Shown: positions 8,783-17,729, counted from the first letter of the stretch. The stretch is 49,898 nt of DNA from CAISDA01 sp050258555 (GCA_050258555.1 JBLMZA010000054.1:1-49898); one strand, 5' to 3'. A program made the numbers and translations. The notes: generated by a model from the letters alone, not told the origin.

Positions 8783-8823
8783 AAAAAAGGCATAATCTTA
8801 TAAAATACATTTTTATGCCCTTT
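8783..8823 (-). promoter_or_regulatory. queC leader: promoter-like elements inside an 11-bp inverted repeat
   Basis: On the minus strand AAAGGGCATAA and TTATGCCTTTT can pair over 11 positions (one G-U) around a 17-base loop, and the second arm runs into a six-T tract. This has the shape of an intrinsic terminator. The same DNA contains TTGCAA, 17 bases, then TATTTT, which resembles a sigma-70 promoter that reaches slightly upstream of the repeat. It could therefore be an operator overlapping a promoter or an attenuator. I could not fit it to a preQ1 riboswitch aptamer. It directly precedes the preQ operon. Confidence 0.4.
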
Positions 8824-8854
8824 ATTGCAAACCTTTTTCGGGCGGCGACACCGA

Positions 8855-8915
8855 AAACAAAAAAGGCCGCACCGCCTGGGACGCACTGGGGCGTGCGTTC
8901 CGGACGGTGCGGCCT
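8855..8915 (-). terminator. Rho-independent terminator after the NO reductase gene
   Basis: Minus-strand arms AGGCCGCACCG and CGGTGCGGCCT form a perfect 11-bp stem. The loop can itself pair (ACGCAC with GTGCGT). The stem is followed by TTTTTTGTTTT. It lies 20 bases after the stop codon of the NO reductase gene and separates it from the que operon. Confidence 0.9.
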
Positions 8916-8934
8916 CACTGTGATTGCCGCGCCC

Positions 8935-11151
8935 TCAGTCTCTGGTTTTCCGTTTCAACGTCAGGTCGAACACAAAGATGGCCAGCGTAATGGCGCCGAC
9001 GGCGAAGATCGTGTCGCCGAAGAGACGCAGCCAGCGGAATGTCGACATGATGTCCGTCTGCAGAAATGCCGCGCTGCGCGCATACCAGTACCCGTGTTCG
9101 ACCGACGCCCATGTCTGCATCAAGCCTACCGGCAGCAGACTCATCGTCACCATCGCAAAGAGTCCGATGTTGATCGACCAGAACGAGAAGCCGATCATCT
9201 TGTCGTTCCATTGCACGCCGGGCTTCAGCGAGCGGATGGTGAACAGGAGCAGTCCGATGCCGAGCATGCCGTAGACTCCGAAGAGCGCCGCGTGTCCGTG
9301 GACGGGTGTCGTGTTCAGGCCCTGCATGTAGTAGAGTGCGATCGGGGGATTGATCATGAATCCGAAGAGACCCGCACCGACGAGATTCCAGAATGCGACG
9401 GCGAGGAAGAAATAAATGGGCCACTTGTAGTGGCGGAGCCATTCGGCGGCGCGCGAGAGTTTGATATTTTCCCATGCCTCGAAGCCGACGAAGACCAGCG
9501 GCACGACTTCGAGCGCGCTGAAGACGGATCCGAAGGCGAGCACCACGGTCGGCGTGCCCGAGAAGTAGAGATGATGCAGCGTGCCGATGATGCCGCCCGA
9601 CAGGTAGATCGTGGCGGTGAGCACCGCCGCTTCGGCCGCTGCCGTGATGCGGATCAGCCTGAGCCGGGCGAACAGGAACGCGATCACCACCGATGCGAAG
9701 ACCTCGAAGAATCCTTCCACCCAGAGATGGACGACCCACCATCGCCAGTATTCCGTCACGGCAAGATTCGTATGACGGCCGTACATGAGCGCTGCCGAAT
9801 ATAAGAGCGCGATCGCGGCGCTGGCAATGAGGAAGAGCGCAAGAATCGGACGCTGCTCATCCTTGCGATGCAGCGCCGGCAAAATGGCCCTGACCATGAG
9901 AAACAGCCAGAGGAAGAGCCCGATCAACAGGGCGATCTGGAAGAAGCGGCCAAGGTCGATGTACTCCAGTCCGCTGTGTCCGAAGTAGAACCACAGCGAG
10001 TCCGGCATGTGATGCATCACGCTCATCCACTGTCCGGCCATCGAGCCGAGCACGACGACCAGCAGCGCGCCGTAGAGCACGTTCACGCCGAGGCGCTGAC
10101 CGGCCGGTTCCTTTCCGCCGACAGCGACAGCGATGTAGAGACCGGCGGCAAGCCATGCGGTGGCAATCCAGAAGATGCCCAACTGGGTATGCCATGTGCG
10201 CGCGACCGAATACGGAAGAATTTTTGCGATCGGGATGCCGTAGAACGAATCGCCCTCCACGCCGTAATGGGCGGCGATGACGCCAAGCACGATCTGCAGG
10301 ATGAGCAGTCCGAGCACGGTGTAGAAATATTTGAGCGTCGCTTTCTGCGACGGCGTCGAGACGGTGCCAAGCAGCGGATCGGACGAGGGAATCGTATCGG
10401 AGGGTTCATTGTCCTTCCGGCGCGCGTGGAACCATGCCATATAGCCGATGCCGGCAAGCAGAAGGATGATGCTCACGCCGGTCCACACGACCGCATCGCC
10501 CGTCGGATGGTTGCCCACGAGCTGGTCATGCGGCCAGTTGCTCGTGTATGTGATATCTTCGCCGGGACGGTTCGTGACCGCGGCCCAGGACGCCCAGAAG
10601 AAGAATGCGGAGAGCTGCCGGAGCTTTTCCGGATCCGATTGCGTGTTCTTCTGCACGGCATACTCCTGCCTGCCCTGGGTGAAGACGTCGGAATAATACG
10701 CGCGGTTCGCTTCGAATGCCTGTGCGCGCACGGGATCGATCGTGACCGTCTTCGAATCGGCATTGTACGTGTTCTTCCGGATCATCGTCTGCAGGCGCGA
10801 CTGCAGCTGCGCCTGCTGTTCCGCCGAGGCGGCGTCGTACTTCACGCCGTATTCCTTCTGCGACCATGCGTCGAGAATGAAGACCGCTTCGCGGTGAAGC
10901 CAGTCGGCGGACCAGTCCGGGGCCACATAGCTGCCGTGGCCCCAGATGGATCCGACCTCCATCCCTCCCATCGCCTGCCACACATTCTGTCCCGCCTGTA
11001 TATCCCCTTTCGGGATGACGACGGTCCCGTCGGATGAGACGACTGATTCGGGGATCGGCGGCGCCTGCTGATAGATGCGCACGCCGACCCATGCCAATAT
11101 GGAAAATGAGATGACCAGTACAGCGGTGAAGCCAATCCAATATTTTTTCAT
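8935..11151 (-). CDS. norZ: Quinol-dependent nitric oxide reductase (qNOR)
   Basis: A single-subunit inner-membrane enzyme that reduces two NO to N2O with electrons from quinol. It has 738 residues from the ATG at 11151, which has AAGGGAG five to six bases upstream; a GTG at 11172 is less likely. An N-terminal membrane anchor is followed by a cytochrome-c-like periplasmic domain without CxxCH (about 25-210, with GMEVGSIWGHGSYVAPDWSADW). About a dozen membrane helices follow. Conserved His and Glu of the haem b/b3-FeB centre are visible in TWHTQLGIFW, WWVVHLWVEGFFEVF, GTLHHLYFSGTP and TPVHGHAALFGVYG. The fused soluble domain separates it from the two-subunit cNOR. It lies 61 bases after ric, and both are probably expressed from the promoter at 11996-12040, for NO detoxification or partial denitrification. 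No nitrite or N2O reductase is in the window. Confidence 0.95.
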   Translation of the reverse strand: MKKYWIGFTAVLVISFSILAWVGVRIYQQAPPIPESVVSSDGTVVIPKGDIQAGQNVWQAMGGMEVGSIWGHGSYVAPDWSADWLHREAVFILDAWSQKEYGVKYDAASAEQQAQLQSRLQTMIRKNTYNADSKTVTIDPVRAQAFEANRAYYSDVFTQGRQEYAVQKNTQSDPEKLRQLSAFFFWASWAAVTNRPGEDITYTSNWPHDQLVGNHPTGDAVVWTGVSIILLLAGIGYMAWFHARRKDNEPSDTIPSSDPLLGTVSTPSQKATLKYFYTVLGLLILQIVLGVIAAHYGVEGDSFYGIPIAKILPYSVARTWHTQLGIFWIATAWLAAGLYIAVAVGGKEPAGQRLGVNVLYGALLVVVLGSMAGQWMSVMHHMPDSLWFYFGHSGLEYIDLGRFFQIALLIGLFLWLFLMVRAILPALHRKDEQRPILALFLIASAAIALLYSAALMYGRHTNLAVTEYWRWWVVHLWVEGFFEVFASVVIAFLFARLRLIRITAAAEAAVLTATIYLSGGIIGTLHHLYFSGTPTVVLAFGSVFSALEVVPLVFVGFEAWENIKLSRAAEWLRHYKWPIYFFLAVAFWNLVGAGLFGFMINPPIALYYMQGLNTTPVHGHAALFGVYGMLGIGLLLFTIRSLKPGVQWNDKMIGFSFWSINIGLFAMVTMSLLPVGLMQTWASVEHGYWYARSAAFLQTDIMSTFRWLRLFGDTIFAVGAITLAIFVFDLTLKRKTRD

Positions 11152-11212
11152 ACACACTCCCTTGGGTGACACGCTCTGGTGGAAGACAGCGACTCTATTT
11201 TTGGCTAAAACA

Positions 11213-11950
11213 TCAATTTACGGCAAGGAGTTCTTTCTCGAGCCTCACGGCTAGCGGGAAAAGAATGTTGTTCTCCAGATGAACATGCTGGTGCAGGTCG
11301 CGTTCGAAGTCCTGCAGTTCCTGATATGTGATGCGGTATGTCGTGCATCCGTCCTCGGGCACCGTATACCCGCTGCTGAGCGAGCGGATGGCATACATCG
11401 TATCGCCGGCGGCTTCATGTTCCGCTTCCATCATGCGGATGGGATTCTGCACTGTGCCGAACCCCGGCGAGTCGATCGTACGTCCTTCCTTCTTCGCCTG
11501 GACGAGCGAGAGAATGTACGGGAAGAGAATCTTTTCCTCCTTGTGCATGTGCGTCAGCAGATCCTGCGCGACCACCTGGAAATGGTGTGCGATGGCCGGA
11601 AGCTCGGCATGGTTGCGGCCGTGGACCGAGGCGATCTTCTGCGTGTGCGCCGTGAGCACGGGCACCATCTTCGAAACGTAGGCGTGATGATTGTTGACGA
11701 TGTATGAGATCATGAACTCGGGATCCCATTCGGCGAAGCGTTCTGTGTTTTGCGCGGTGGCGGAGAGCGCCTGCATGACTTCGTTCATGACGTCTGCCGT
11801 ATCGAGTCCTTTTTCAGTGCAGGCCTCGTCGATCGTCTTGCCGCCGCGGCAGCAGAAGTCGAGCGAATATTTTTCAAAAACGGCCGCCGCATGAAAATTA
11901 TGCGTGACGATTTCCTTCAGCGTCAGAACTGCTGCATCTGTCTGTGACAT
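11213..11950 (-). CDS. ric: Iron-sulfur cluster repair di-iron protein (Ric/YtfE/ScdA)
   Basis: A cytoplasmic hemerythrin-like di-iron protein that restores iron-sulfur clusters damaged by nitric oxide or oxidants. It has 245 residues. The N-terminal ScdA_N domain carries the LDFCCRGGKTI motif with Cys33-Cys34. A four-helix hemerythrin domain follows, with His/Glu ligands in IVNNHHAYV, AIAHHFQVV, LTHMHKEEKILFPYI, MMEAEHEAAG and LHQHVHLENNILFPL. AAGGAG stands just upstream of the ATG (about seven bases). The gene is the promoter-proximal member of a unit with the NO reductase and follows the Crp/Fnr gene. That arrangement makes nitric oxide the likely inducing signal. This is the best-supported part of the NO module. 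Confidence 0.93.
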   Translation of the reverse strand: MSQTDAAVLTLKEIVTHNFHAAAVFEKYSLDFCCRGGKTIDEACTEKGLDTADVMNEVMQALSATAQNTERFAEWDPEFMISYIVNNHHAYVSKMVPVLTAHTQKIASVHGRNHAELPAIAHHFQVVAQDLLTHMHKEEKILFPYILSLVQAKKEGRTIDSPGFGTVQNPIRMMEAEHEAAGDTMYAIRSLSSGYTVPEDGCTTYRITYQELQDFERDLHQHVHLENNILFPLAVRLEKELLAVN

Positions 11951-11995
11951 AGTGGTACTCCTTGTCTATTGAAAGTGTTTTTGATCGTTACTTCC

Positions 11996-12040
11996 AATAT
12001 AGGAGTACAGGGGGAACGGACCTTATGACATATGTCATAA
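11996..12040 (-). promoter_or_regulatory. ric-norZ promoter with a Crp/Fnr-type palindrome
   Basis: A perfect 18-bp palindrome, TTATGACATATGTCATAA, occupies 12023-12040. On the minus strand a TATATT hexamer at 12001-11996 is a plausible -10 element. If transcription starts near 11989, the palindrome centre lies about 42 bases upstream, the standard class II position for a Crp/Fnr activator. A Crp/Fnr gene ends 28 bases upstream of the palindrome. The palindrome is seen directly; its use by that regulator is inferred. Confidence 0.65.
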
Positions 12041-12068
12041 AGCGGCGTTTTTTTTCGAAAAAAGAGGA

Positions 12069-12686
12069 TTACGGACGGGGCATGCGTTTCCAGACGATCT
12101 TGCCGTCGGGCGAGATCTCGAGCAGGTGTTTCTGCTCCATCGATTTGATCGAGCGGATCACCGTTTCCACTCGCAGACCGGTCATATCGGCAAGCTGCTG
12201 GCGCGTAAACGACAGTTTCGTCTCTCCCGGCGGGGACGCCGCGCCGTTTTCGATCAGATATCCGATGAGCGTCGTGAGCCGGTGTTCGGCTTCCTCGACC
12301 GCAATTTCGGAGAGCATGGTGGATTTATAGATGAGGCGGTCAGAAAGAACCTTCAGGAGGCGGGAATGGACATCGAAATTATTGCGGAGCATCATCATGA
12401 ACGCGTCATAGCCGATCTTCCAGACCGACGAAGGCTCGACGGCATAGGCCGATGCGGGATAGGCCACGCGCGAGAAGAACGGCGGCTCGCCGAAGCTCTG
12501 GCCGGGGCCGAAATATCCCTGCACGAATTCACGCCCCTCGCTGCTGACATTCACCATCTTGATGCGGCCGGTCTTCACGATGAAGAAATTCAGCGCCTGC
12601 TCCCCTTCCTGGAAGAGCATCTCGCCCTTCTTCACCTGAAGCAGGGTCGCATGGTATTCATTCAGAAGCGATTCTTCGATCATCAT
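12069..12686 (-). CDS. Crp/Fnr family transcriptional regulator, likely NO-responsive
   Basis: It has 205 residues. An N-terminal cyclic-nucleotide-binding-type beta barrel (about 15-120; GEMLFQEGEQALNFFIVKTG, FGPGQSFGEPPFF) is followed by a dimer helix and a C-terminal helix-turn-helix (about 158-190; FTRQQLADMTGLRVETVIRS). In the recognition helix Glu and Arg (ETVIR) occupy the positions that contact the GA core in Crp and Fnr, which agrees with the TGACATATGTCA core at 12023-12040. The four-cysteine set of true Fnr is absent, so it is not an oxygen-sensing Fnr; a Dnr/NnrR-like haem- or NO-dependent role is inferred from the neighbours ric and norZ. It is separated from ric by 118 bases that contain the palindrome, so ric has its own promoter. 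Confidence 0.88.
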   Translation of the reverse strand: MMIEESLLNEYHATLLQVKKGEMLFQEGEQALNFFIVKTGRIKMVNVSSEGREFVQGYFGPGQSFGEPPFFSRVAYPASAYAVEPSSVWKIGYDAFMMMLRNNFDVHSRLLKVLSDRLIYKSTMLSEIAVEEAEHRLTTLIGYLIENGAASPPGETKLSFTRQQLADMTGLRVETVIRSIKSMEQKHLLEISPDGKIVWKRMPRP

Positions 12687-12717
12687 GGCATTCTTTTTTC
12701 CCGGGACGACTGAGTGG

Positions 12718-12762
12718 ATAAAACGGCGGCGCCCTTCCGCTTCTCTGCGGAAAGGCGCCGTC
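12718..12762 (-). terminator. Terminator-like hairpin after the beta-helix protein gene
   Basis: On the minus strand GGCGCCTTTCCGC and GCGGAAGGGCGCC pair around an AGAGAA loop, with one mismatched position. The stem is followed by a short CGTTTTA tract. It lies 28 bases after the stop codon at 12790 and just upstream of the Crp/Fnr gene. The T tract is weak, but the stem is strong. Confidence 0.7.
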
Positions 12763-12789
12763 CTATGCGGGATGGATCACTGCATCGGA

Positions 12790-15700
12790 TTACTTCAGCA
12801 GCATCATCTTCTTTGCGGACACGAACGAGCCTGCTTCCATGCGGTAGATGTAGATGCCGCTGGAAACCTGGCGACCGGCGTTGTCCTTGCCGTTCCATGT
12901 CGTCTCGAAATAACCTGCGTTCAGCATGCTCTTGACGAGCGTGCGGACTTCGCGTCCGAGCATGTCATAGACGACCAGTTTGGCCATCGACTGTGCGGGA
13001 AGCGCGAAGCGGATCACGGTCGAGGGATTGAACGGGTTCGGGAAGTTGTTCGCCAACTCGTACGTCTTGGGCAGTCCGGATTCCATGCCGTCGACCGAGG
13101 TAATGGTGATCGGCTTGATGTCGGACATGCCGCGCGGCATCAGTTCATAGCCGTTATTGTACACGCTGGAAGAGGAAGTGTACTGGCTGATGATGCCCGT
13201 GACGTTGATCGGATACTTCGGCTCCGTGGCGCCGTCGACATCCGTATCGTTGTCGAGAAAGAGCTGGACGGAATCCTTCGATTTGTTGTTCGTCACATAG
13301 ACGCTGGAATATGAGCCGGTGGCAGGCCACGTTCCCGACGTCTTGTAGAGCGAGTCGATCTCGATGAGCTGACCCTCATAGCTGTCAGGATCGGCCACGA
13401 ACTGCTGGACCGACAGGCGCTTCGCCGCGGGAACGACGGCGTTCTTCTTGACGACCGAGATGCTTGCCGACGACGTATCGAGCAGCGTGAGTTCGACAAG
13501 ACCGCGATACTGCGCGACAAATCCAGTCACCTTGATCGAATCGCCGATGGCGAACGAGCGCGTCATGGGCGTGAACGAGAAGACGTTGATGCCGCCTGTG
13601 GCGTCCTGCATGAAGTACGAGGTTTGCGACTGATTGTAGTTCGGCGAAGTGACGACGCCGTAGACGACCAGCGTATCCTTCGTGGCCACGCGGTCTGCGA
13701 TGAAGTCCTTGTTCAGGTCCTTGCGCGCTTCACCGATGGTGACAGTCGGATATCCGACGGGTCCTGTGGTCTCCGCGGTGAATTCATCGGCGCCCATATC
13801 GGGCGTTGTCGCGTTGCGCGTGTCGCCGTCGATGTCTTTCGTCACCATGGCGATCGGGGTTCCCGCATCGGATGCGGCCGAAGCCGGCGATGCCTTCGTG
13901 TTGATGTGGAGATCGGAAGCCGAAACGAACTGCGGCGAGCCGCTCACCGATTTTGCGTCCTGGCCCGATGCCGTCTGCCATGCGGCAAGCGCAGCCGTCT
14001 TCGTGGTGTCATAGACACCGGTCAGGGCGTTTTTCGTGCCGGCGCGGTAGAGATTGTTGAAATCGGAAGCCAGCGTGCCGTTGAATGTGCCGACGGTGCC
14101 GTTATTGGCGCGGTAGACGTTGACCGAAGCGAAGTCGTCTTCCATATTCGCCACGATGTTGTTCTTCACCGTGTTGATGCCGTTCTGGAGGTAGATGCCG
14201 CGGTAGTTCACCGTGCCCGTGCCGATGGAGACAACCGTATCCATCTTCACCGTATTGTTATAAATGTTGGCGACGGCCGAATCGGCGACGCGGATGCCGT
14301 AGAGATATCCGTTCTTGTTCGCGCCCGAACCGATGAGCGAGAAGCCGGAGATCATGTTGTTGTACACGTTGAACGTGCCCTTGCCTTCGATCGAAACGCC
14401 GGCGATGCCGCCCGTTGTGAGCGAAGAATCCCTCACCGCGAGCTTCGTGATGCGGTTGTTGTAGATGTTGTACGTCGCCGAAGGAAGCGTGGTGGCCGCA
14501 TAAATGGCGTCATTGGTCACATTGCCAAGAATAGCCTGGTTCGTGATGATCTCGTTGCCGTACACATCGGCGCTGCCCATGTAATACATCGCAACGCCGT
14601 GGCGCACGCCTTCGATCTTGTTGTTGCGGATGACGATGCCGCTCGGATACGTCGAGATCGCGCCTGCGGAATAGCCGCCCACGCCGCCGACCGATGCAGT
14701 GACCCCGGCATTGTTGACGCTGAGCCAGTTGTTGTCGATCGTGATGTTCGAGGGGATCTTTTCGACAGACCCGGTGTTGCCGGCCGTCGCAGAGCGGATC
14801 AGGAACGCATAGACCAGCAGGTTGCCCGATGTGTTCGCCGCCGGCGTCACTTTATACAGAATGTTGCAGTTCTTGACTGTCACGTTCGACACGTCGCCCA
14901 CGACCGCCATCGGGATGGCATTGCGCTGCGTGCCGGTGGTCTGAATCGTCAGATCGCGCGTCGTGCCGCCGACGGTGTTCGATCCGTCGAACACGATGTT
15001 GCGTGTCTTCTTCAGATCGGCCCATGCCATTTTCGCGCTGTTCATGCCGATGATGAAGGCGCCCGAGGGACCCGAGTTGCCGTCCGACGGGTACTGCAGC
15101 GTGACAACGGGCTTCACGCCAGGAGCGGGCTTGAATGTGACGACGTACGGAGACGGATCGACCGCAAGGCCGAGACCGATGCCGCCGGTTTCAGGTTCCG
15201 TGATGTCGCTCGTGATGTAAAACGTGATGTTCGATGCGATCGGCATGCCGTTGCTCAGCGAATCGAGCGCGGCCTTCATGCTCGCAAAATGTCCGTCTTC
15301 GCCGGCTATTGTTGCCGAACCGACCGAGTACGACATCGGTTTCGCGAACAGGCCTTTCCATGTCGAATCGACGCGTATGCCGTCGACGGTCACAAACGGG
15401 GACGATGCGGTCGAACCCTGGCGGAGCACAACGTGTCCGAGGCTTGTCGCATCGCCGACCGATGAACCGTTATATGATGCGACTTCCGCCGTGGCCGGTT
15501 CCGTTGCAAACGATCCGCCCTGCGGGAACACATACAGGCTGATCAGGTCGTTCTTGTCTCCCGCCACGAATGTGTATTTCAACACGACCAGATACGTCGT
15601 CTTATAGGAAAGCACGGTTGTGCCGTATGACTGCGGCGTCTCGTTGTTCTTGCTCACGCCCATGAAATATCCGCCCGTTGTCGCCTTGACGAATGTGCGG

Positions 15701-16080
15701 ACGTACATCGAGGAGAGCGAACCGGTCTTCGCCAGCGCGAAGAAATAATCTCCGGTCTGTGCCGAATCGACGCTGAACAGGAACGAAGCATAGACCGAGC
15801 CTGTGCTATCCGGTGCGAAATTCGCGGCGACATCCTGTCCGGTATTAATGATGCGGGCGGCGCTGCCAATCCCCGAACCGGGGTAGTTCGTGAACGTCAG
15901 TCCCGGCGATGTGGCAAAAATGGTATTGGTGGTGCCGCCGCTGCTGACGACCCAGCCATGTCCTGTCAAGCTGTCTCCGGCAGCATAGTTGAAATCTTCT
16001 GTAAACATTTGCGCGGATGCTCTCCCGCCCAGAAGCGCGAACAGGGCAATCAGCACCGAAAGCGTATACAGTTTTTTCAA
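12790..16080 (-). CDS. Large T9SS-exported parallel beta-helix protein with an OB-fold-like domain
   Basis: A secreted protein of 1096 residues when read from a TTG at 16080, which is preceded by AAAGGA and followed at once by a signal peptide (KKLYTLSVLIALFALLGGRASAQ). An ATG 18 codons upstream lacks a ribosome site and would put the ribosome site inside the frame. Domains in order: an N-terminal beta-sandwich-like region (about 25-260); a right-handed beta-helix region rich in NITIDNNW / IVIRNNKIEG / ATYNIYNNRI turns (about 380-720), ending in a DMGADEF motif as in many surface beta-helix proteins; an OB-fold-like domain (about 790-960; VVYGVVTSPNYNQSQTSYFM); and a T9SS type A sorting domain in the last 85 residues (NNFPNPFNPSTVIRFALP, then KKMMLLK). 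It is probably exported to the cell surface. The ligand is unknown; such beta-helices often bind or cleave polysaccharide, but no catalytic residues are evident. Confidence 0.88.
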   Translation of the reverse strand: MKKLYTLSVLIALFALLGGRASAQMFTEDFNYAAGDSLTGHGWVVSSGGTTNTIFATSPGLTFTNYPGSGIGSAARIINTGQDVAANFAPDSTGSVYASFLFSVDSAQTGDYFFALAKTGSLSSMYVRTFVKATTGGYFMGVSKNNETPQSYGTTVLSYKTTYLVVLKYTFVAGDKNDLISLYVFPQGGSFATEPATAEVASYNGSSVGDATSLGHVVLRQGSTASSPFVTVDGIRVDSTWKGLFAKPMSYSVGSATIAGEDGHFASMKAALDSLSNGMPIASNITFYITSDITEPETGGIGLGLAVDPSPYVVTFKPAPGVKPVVTLQYPSDGNSGPSGAFIIGMNSAKMAWADLKKTRNIVFDGSNTVGGTTRDLTIQTTGTQRNAIPMAVVGDVSNVTVKNCNILYKVTPAANTSGNLLVYAFLIRSATAGNTGSVEKIPSNITIDNNWLSVNNAGVTASVGGVGGYSAGAISTYPSGIVIRNNKIEGVRHGVAMYYMGSADVYGNEIITNQAILGNVTNDAIYAATTLPSATYNIYNNRITKLAVRDSSLTTGGIAGVSIEGKGTFNVYNNMISGFSLIGSGANKNGYLYGIRVADSAVANIYNNTVKMDTVVSIGTGTVNYRGIYLQNGINTVKNNIVANMEDDFASVNVYRANNGTVGTFNGTLASDFNNLYRAGTKNALTGVYDTTKTAALAAWQTASGQDAKSVSGSPQFVSASDLHINTKASPASAASDAGTPIAMVTKDIDGDTRNATTPDMGADEFTAETTGPVGYPTVTIGEARKDLNKDFIADRVATKDTLVVYGVVTSPNYNQSQTSYFMQDATGGINVFSFTPMTRSFAIGDSIKVTGFVAQYRGLVELTLLDTSSASISVVKKNAVVPAAKRLSVQQFVADPDSYEGQLIEIDSLYKTSGTWPATGSYSSVYVTNNKSKDSVQLFLDNDTDVDGATEPKYPINVTGIISQYTSSSSVYNNGYELMPRGMSDIKPITITSVDGMESGLPKTYELANNFPNPFNPSTVIRFALPAQSMAKLVVYDMLGREVRTLVKSMLNAGYFETTWNGKDNAGRQVSSGIYIYRMEAGSFVSAKKMMLLK

Positions 16081-16167
16081 GATATGAATCCTTTCTTTAG
16101 TGGTTGATGGAGCGGATTGTGAAGCGCGAAGCATATTAAGAAATATGTTTGATAAAATCCAATGGAA

Positions 16168-17685
16168 TCATCCCTGCACAATATCCCTCGCCTTCTCCGT
16201 GATCGTCCGGAAGTCGATCTTCCCGCTTCCCATCTTCGGCAGTTCCTCCATGACAATAAACTGGCGCGGCAGCGCGATGTTCGGCAGCTGGGTTGCGATC
16301 TGCCTGAGCACCGATTTCTCGTCGATCGGCTTCGTCGTGACGGCGACGATCTTCGCTCCCTTGAGCGGATCGGGCACTTCCACGACGCAGCATTCAATGT
16401 CGGCCGGAAGCACGTGCTCGAGCGCGCCTTCCACGCGTATGAGCGAGATCATTTCTCCGCCGATCTTGACGAACCTCCGCAGGCGCCCCACATGCCACAG
16501 GTATCCGTCTTTGTCCATCACGCCCATATCGCCCGTGTCATACCATCCGTGACGGATGTGCAGCGCCGTTTCTTCGAAGTCGTCGAAATATCCCTTCATC
16601 ACATTCTCGCCCTTGACGAGAATCTTTCCGGTTTCTCCGATCTTGCACGGCTCGCTGGTTTCGTAGTTCTCGATGCGCACCTGCACTCCGGCAATCACAC
16701 GGCCCACAGAGCCGGGTCGGTTGTGCGATGGCGTATTGACCGTGATGGCGGGACTGGTCTCCGTCGTACCGTAGGCCTCGAGCAGCACCTTGTTGTGCTT
16801 GGCAAGGAAGCCTTCACGCAGCGTGTCGGGACACTTGTCCGCTCCGGTGAGCATGATGCGCACGCTTGCGAAGTCTCCCGGTTCCGATTTTCTCAGATAC
16901 CCCCAGAAGAACGCCGGCGTTCCGCACATGAGCGTCACCTTTTCTTCGCGGACGATATCGCAGATCGCCTTGAAATCGAGCGGATTGGCATACGTCACAA
17001 TCGTCATGCCCTTCATGAACGGAACCCAGAGATTGGCCGTCTGTCCGAATACGTGAAAATACGGAAGGTTCGCGAGGAAGATGTCGCTGCTTGTGAAGTC
17101 GAAGGCCTTGTTCAGCGCCGCGACGTTCGACCAGATGTTGCGGTGCGTAAGCTGCACCGCCTTCGGTTCCTTTTCGCTTCCGCTGGTGAAGAGGATGACG
17201 AGGTTGTCATCCTCTTGCCCGCCGTGGATCGCGGAGAGCAGGAACGGCACCGGAAGCTTCGACTTCAGCGCCGCCGTGAGTTTGTCCGCCGCGCCGATCG
17301 AGGCCATGATGTCCTCGATCATGACCATGCCGGGCAGCACGGGACAGTTGATTTTTTCGAGAAGCGCTTTCGATGTGATGACGGTGCGGAAGGCGCACTT
17401 CTTCTGCGCGTATTCCACGTTCAAAGCCGCACCGGTCGAATAATTGATCATCACCGGAGTCCGGCCGCTCATGAGCGCCCCGAGCATGGCAAGAGCGGAG
17501 CCCGATGATGTCGGAATCATGATGCCGATGAATCCCGATTCGTACTTCTTGAATTTTTCCGCCAGGATGAGCGAGGCGATCAGCGCTTTCCCGTATGTGA
17601 TGCGCCTCCCCGTCGTCCTGTCGATAATGGCAAGCTTTCCCCCGTTTCTTTTTGCAACGCGAACAAATTCCTGATGAAGAAGCAT
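16168..17685 (-). CDS. AMP-dependent acyl-CoA/acyl-ACP synthetase
   Basis: Activates a carboxylic acid as an acyl-adenylate and transfers it to CoA or acyl carrier protein. It has 505 residues, normal for the ANL superfamily. The P-loop is LFTSGSEKEPKAVQLTH, followed by the YGTTETSP motif, GWYDTGDMG with the ATP-ribose Asp, the hinge GRLRRFVKIGGEMIS and the C-terminal catalytic Lys in PKMGSGKID. The GGEM hinge and overall pattern resemble the acyl-ACP synthetase half of Aas and long-chain acyl ligases, but no acyltransferase domain is fused. Substrate assignment from motifs alone would be a guess. AAGGA precedes the ATG by about ten bases. It is followed 88 bases later by the start of the beta-helix protein, with no clear terminator between. 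Confidence 0.88.
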   Translation of the reverse strand: MLLHQEFVRVAKRNGGKLAIIDRTTGRRITYGKALIASLILAEKFKKYESGFIGIMIPTSSGSALAMLGALMSGRTPVMINYSTGAALNVEYAQKKCAFRTVITSKALLEKINCPVLPGMVMIEDIMASIGAADKLTAALKSKLPVPFLLSAIHGGQEDDNLVILFTSGSEKEPKAVQLTHRNIWSNVAALNKAFDFTSSDIFLANLPYFHVFGQTANLWVPFMKGMTIVTYANPLDFKAICDIVREEKVTLMCGTPAFFWGYLRKSEPGDFASVRIMLTGADKCPDTLREGFLAKHNKVLLEAYGTTETSPAITVNTPSHNRPGSVGRVIAGVQVRIENYETSEPCKIGETGKILVKGENVMKGYFDDFEETALHIRHGWYDTGDMGVMDKDGYLWHVGRLRRFVKIGGEMISLIRVEGALEHVLPADIECCVVEVPDPLKGAKIVAVTTKPIDEKSVLRQIATQLPNIALPRQFIVMEELPKMGSGKIDFRTITEKARDIVQG

Positions 17686-17729
17686 CGATAAAGATTCCTT
17701 GATTGATGGACCAATATCCGGACGCCACT

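Noticed and set aside
8771..8934. A preQ1 riboswitch before queC
   Set aside because: I looked for the short class I hairpin with an A-rich tail and for a class II-like fold and could fit neither; only the palindrome at 8783-8823 and the terminator remain.
13624..15465. A 613-codon plus-strand open frame under the beta-helix protein
   Set aside because: Composition is typical of an antisense mirror (many Arg, Asp, Val, His) and no start signal or domain is visible.
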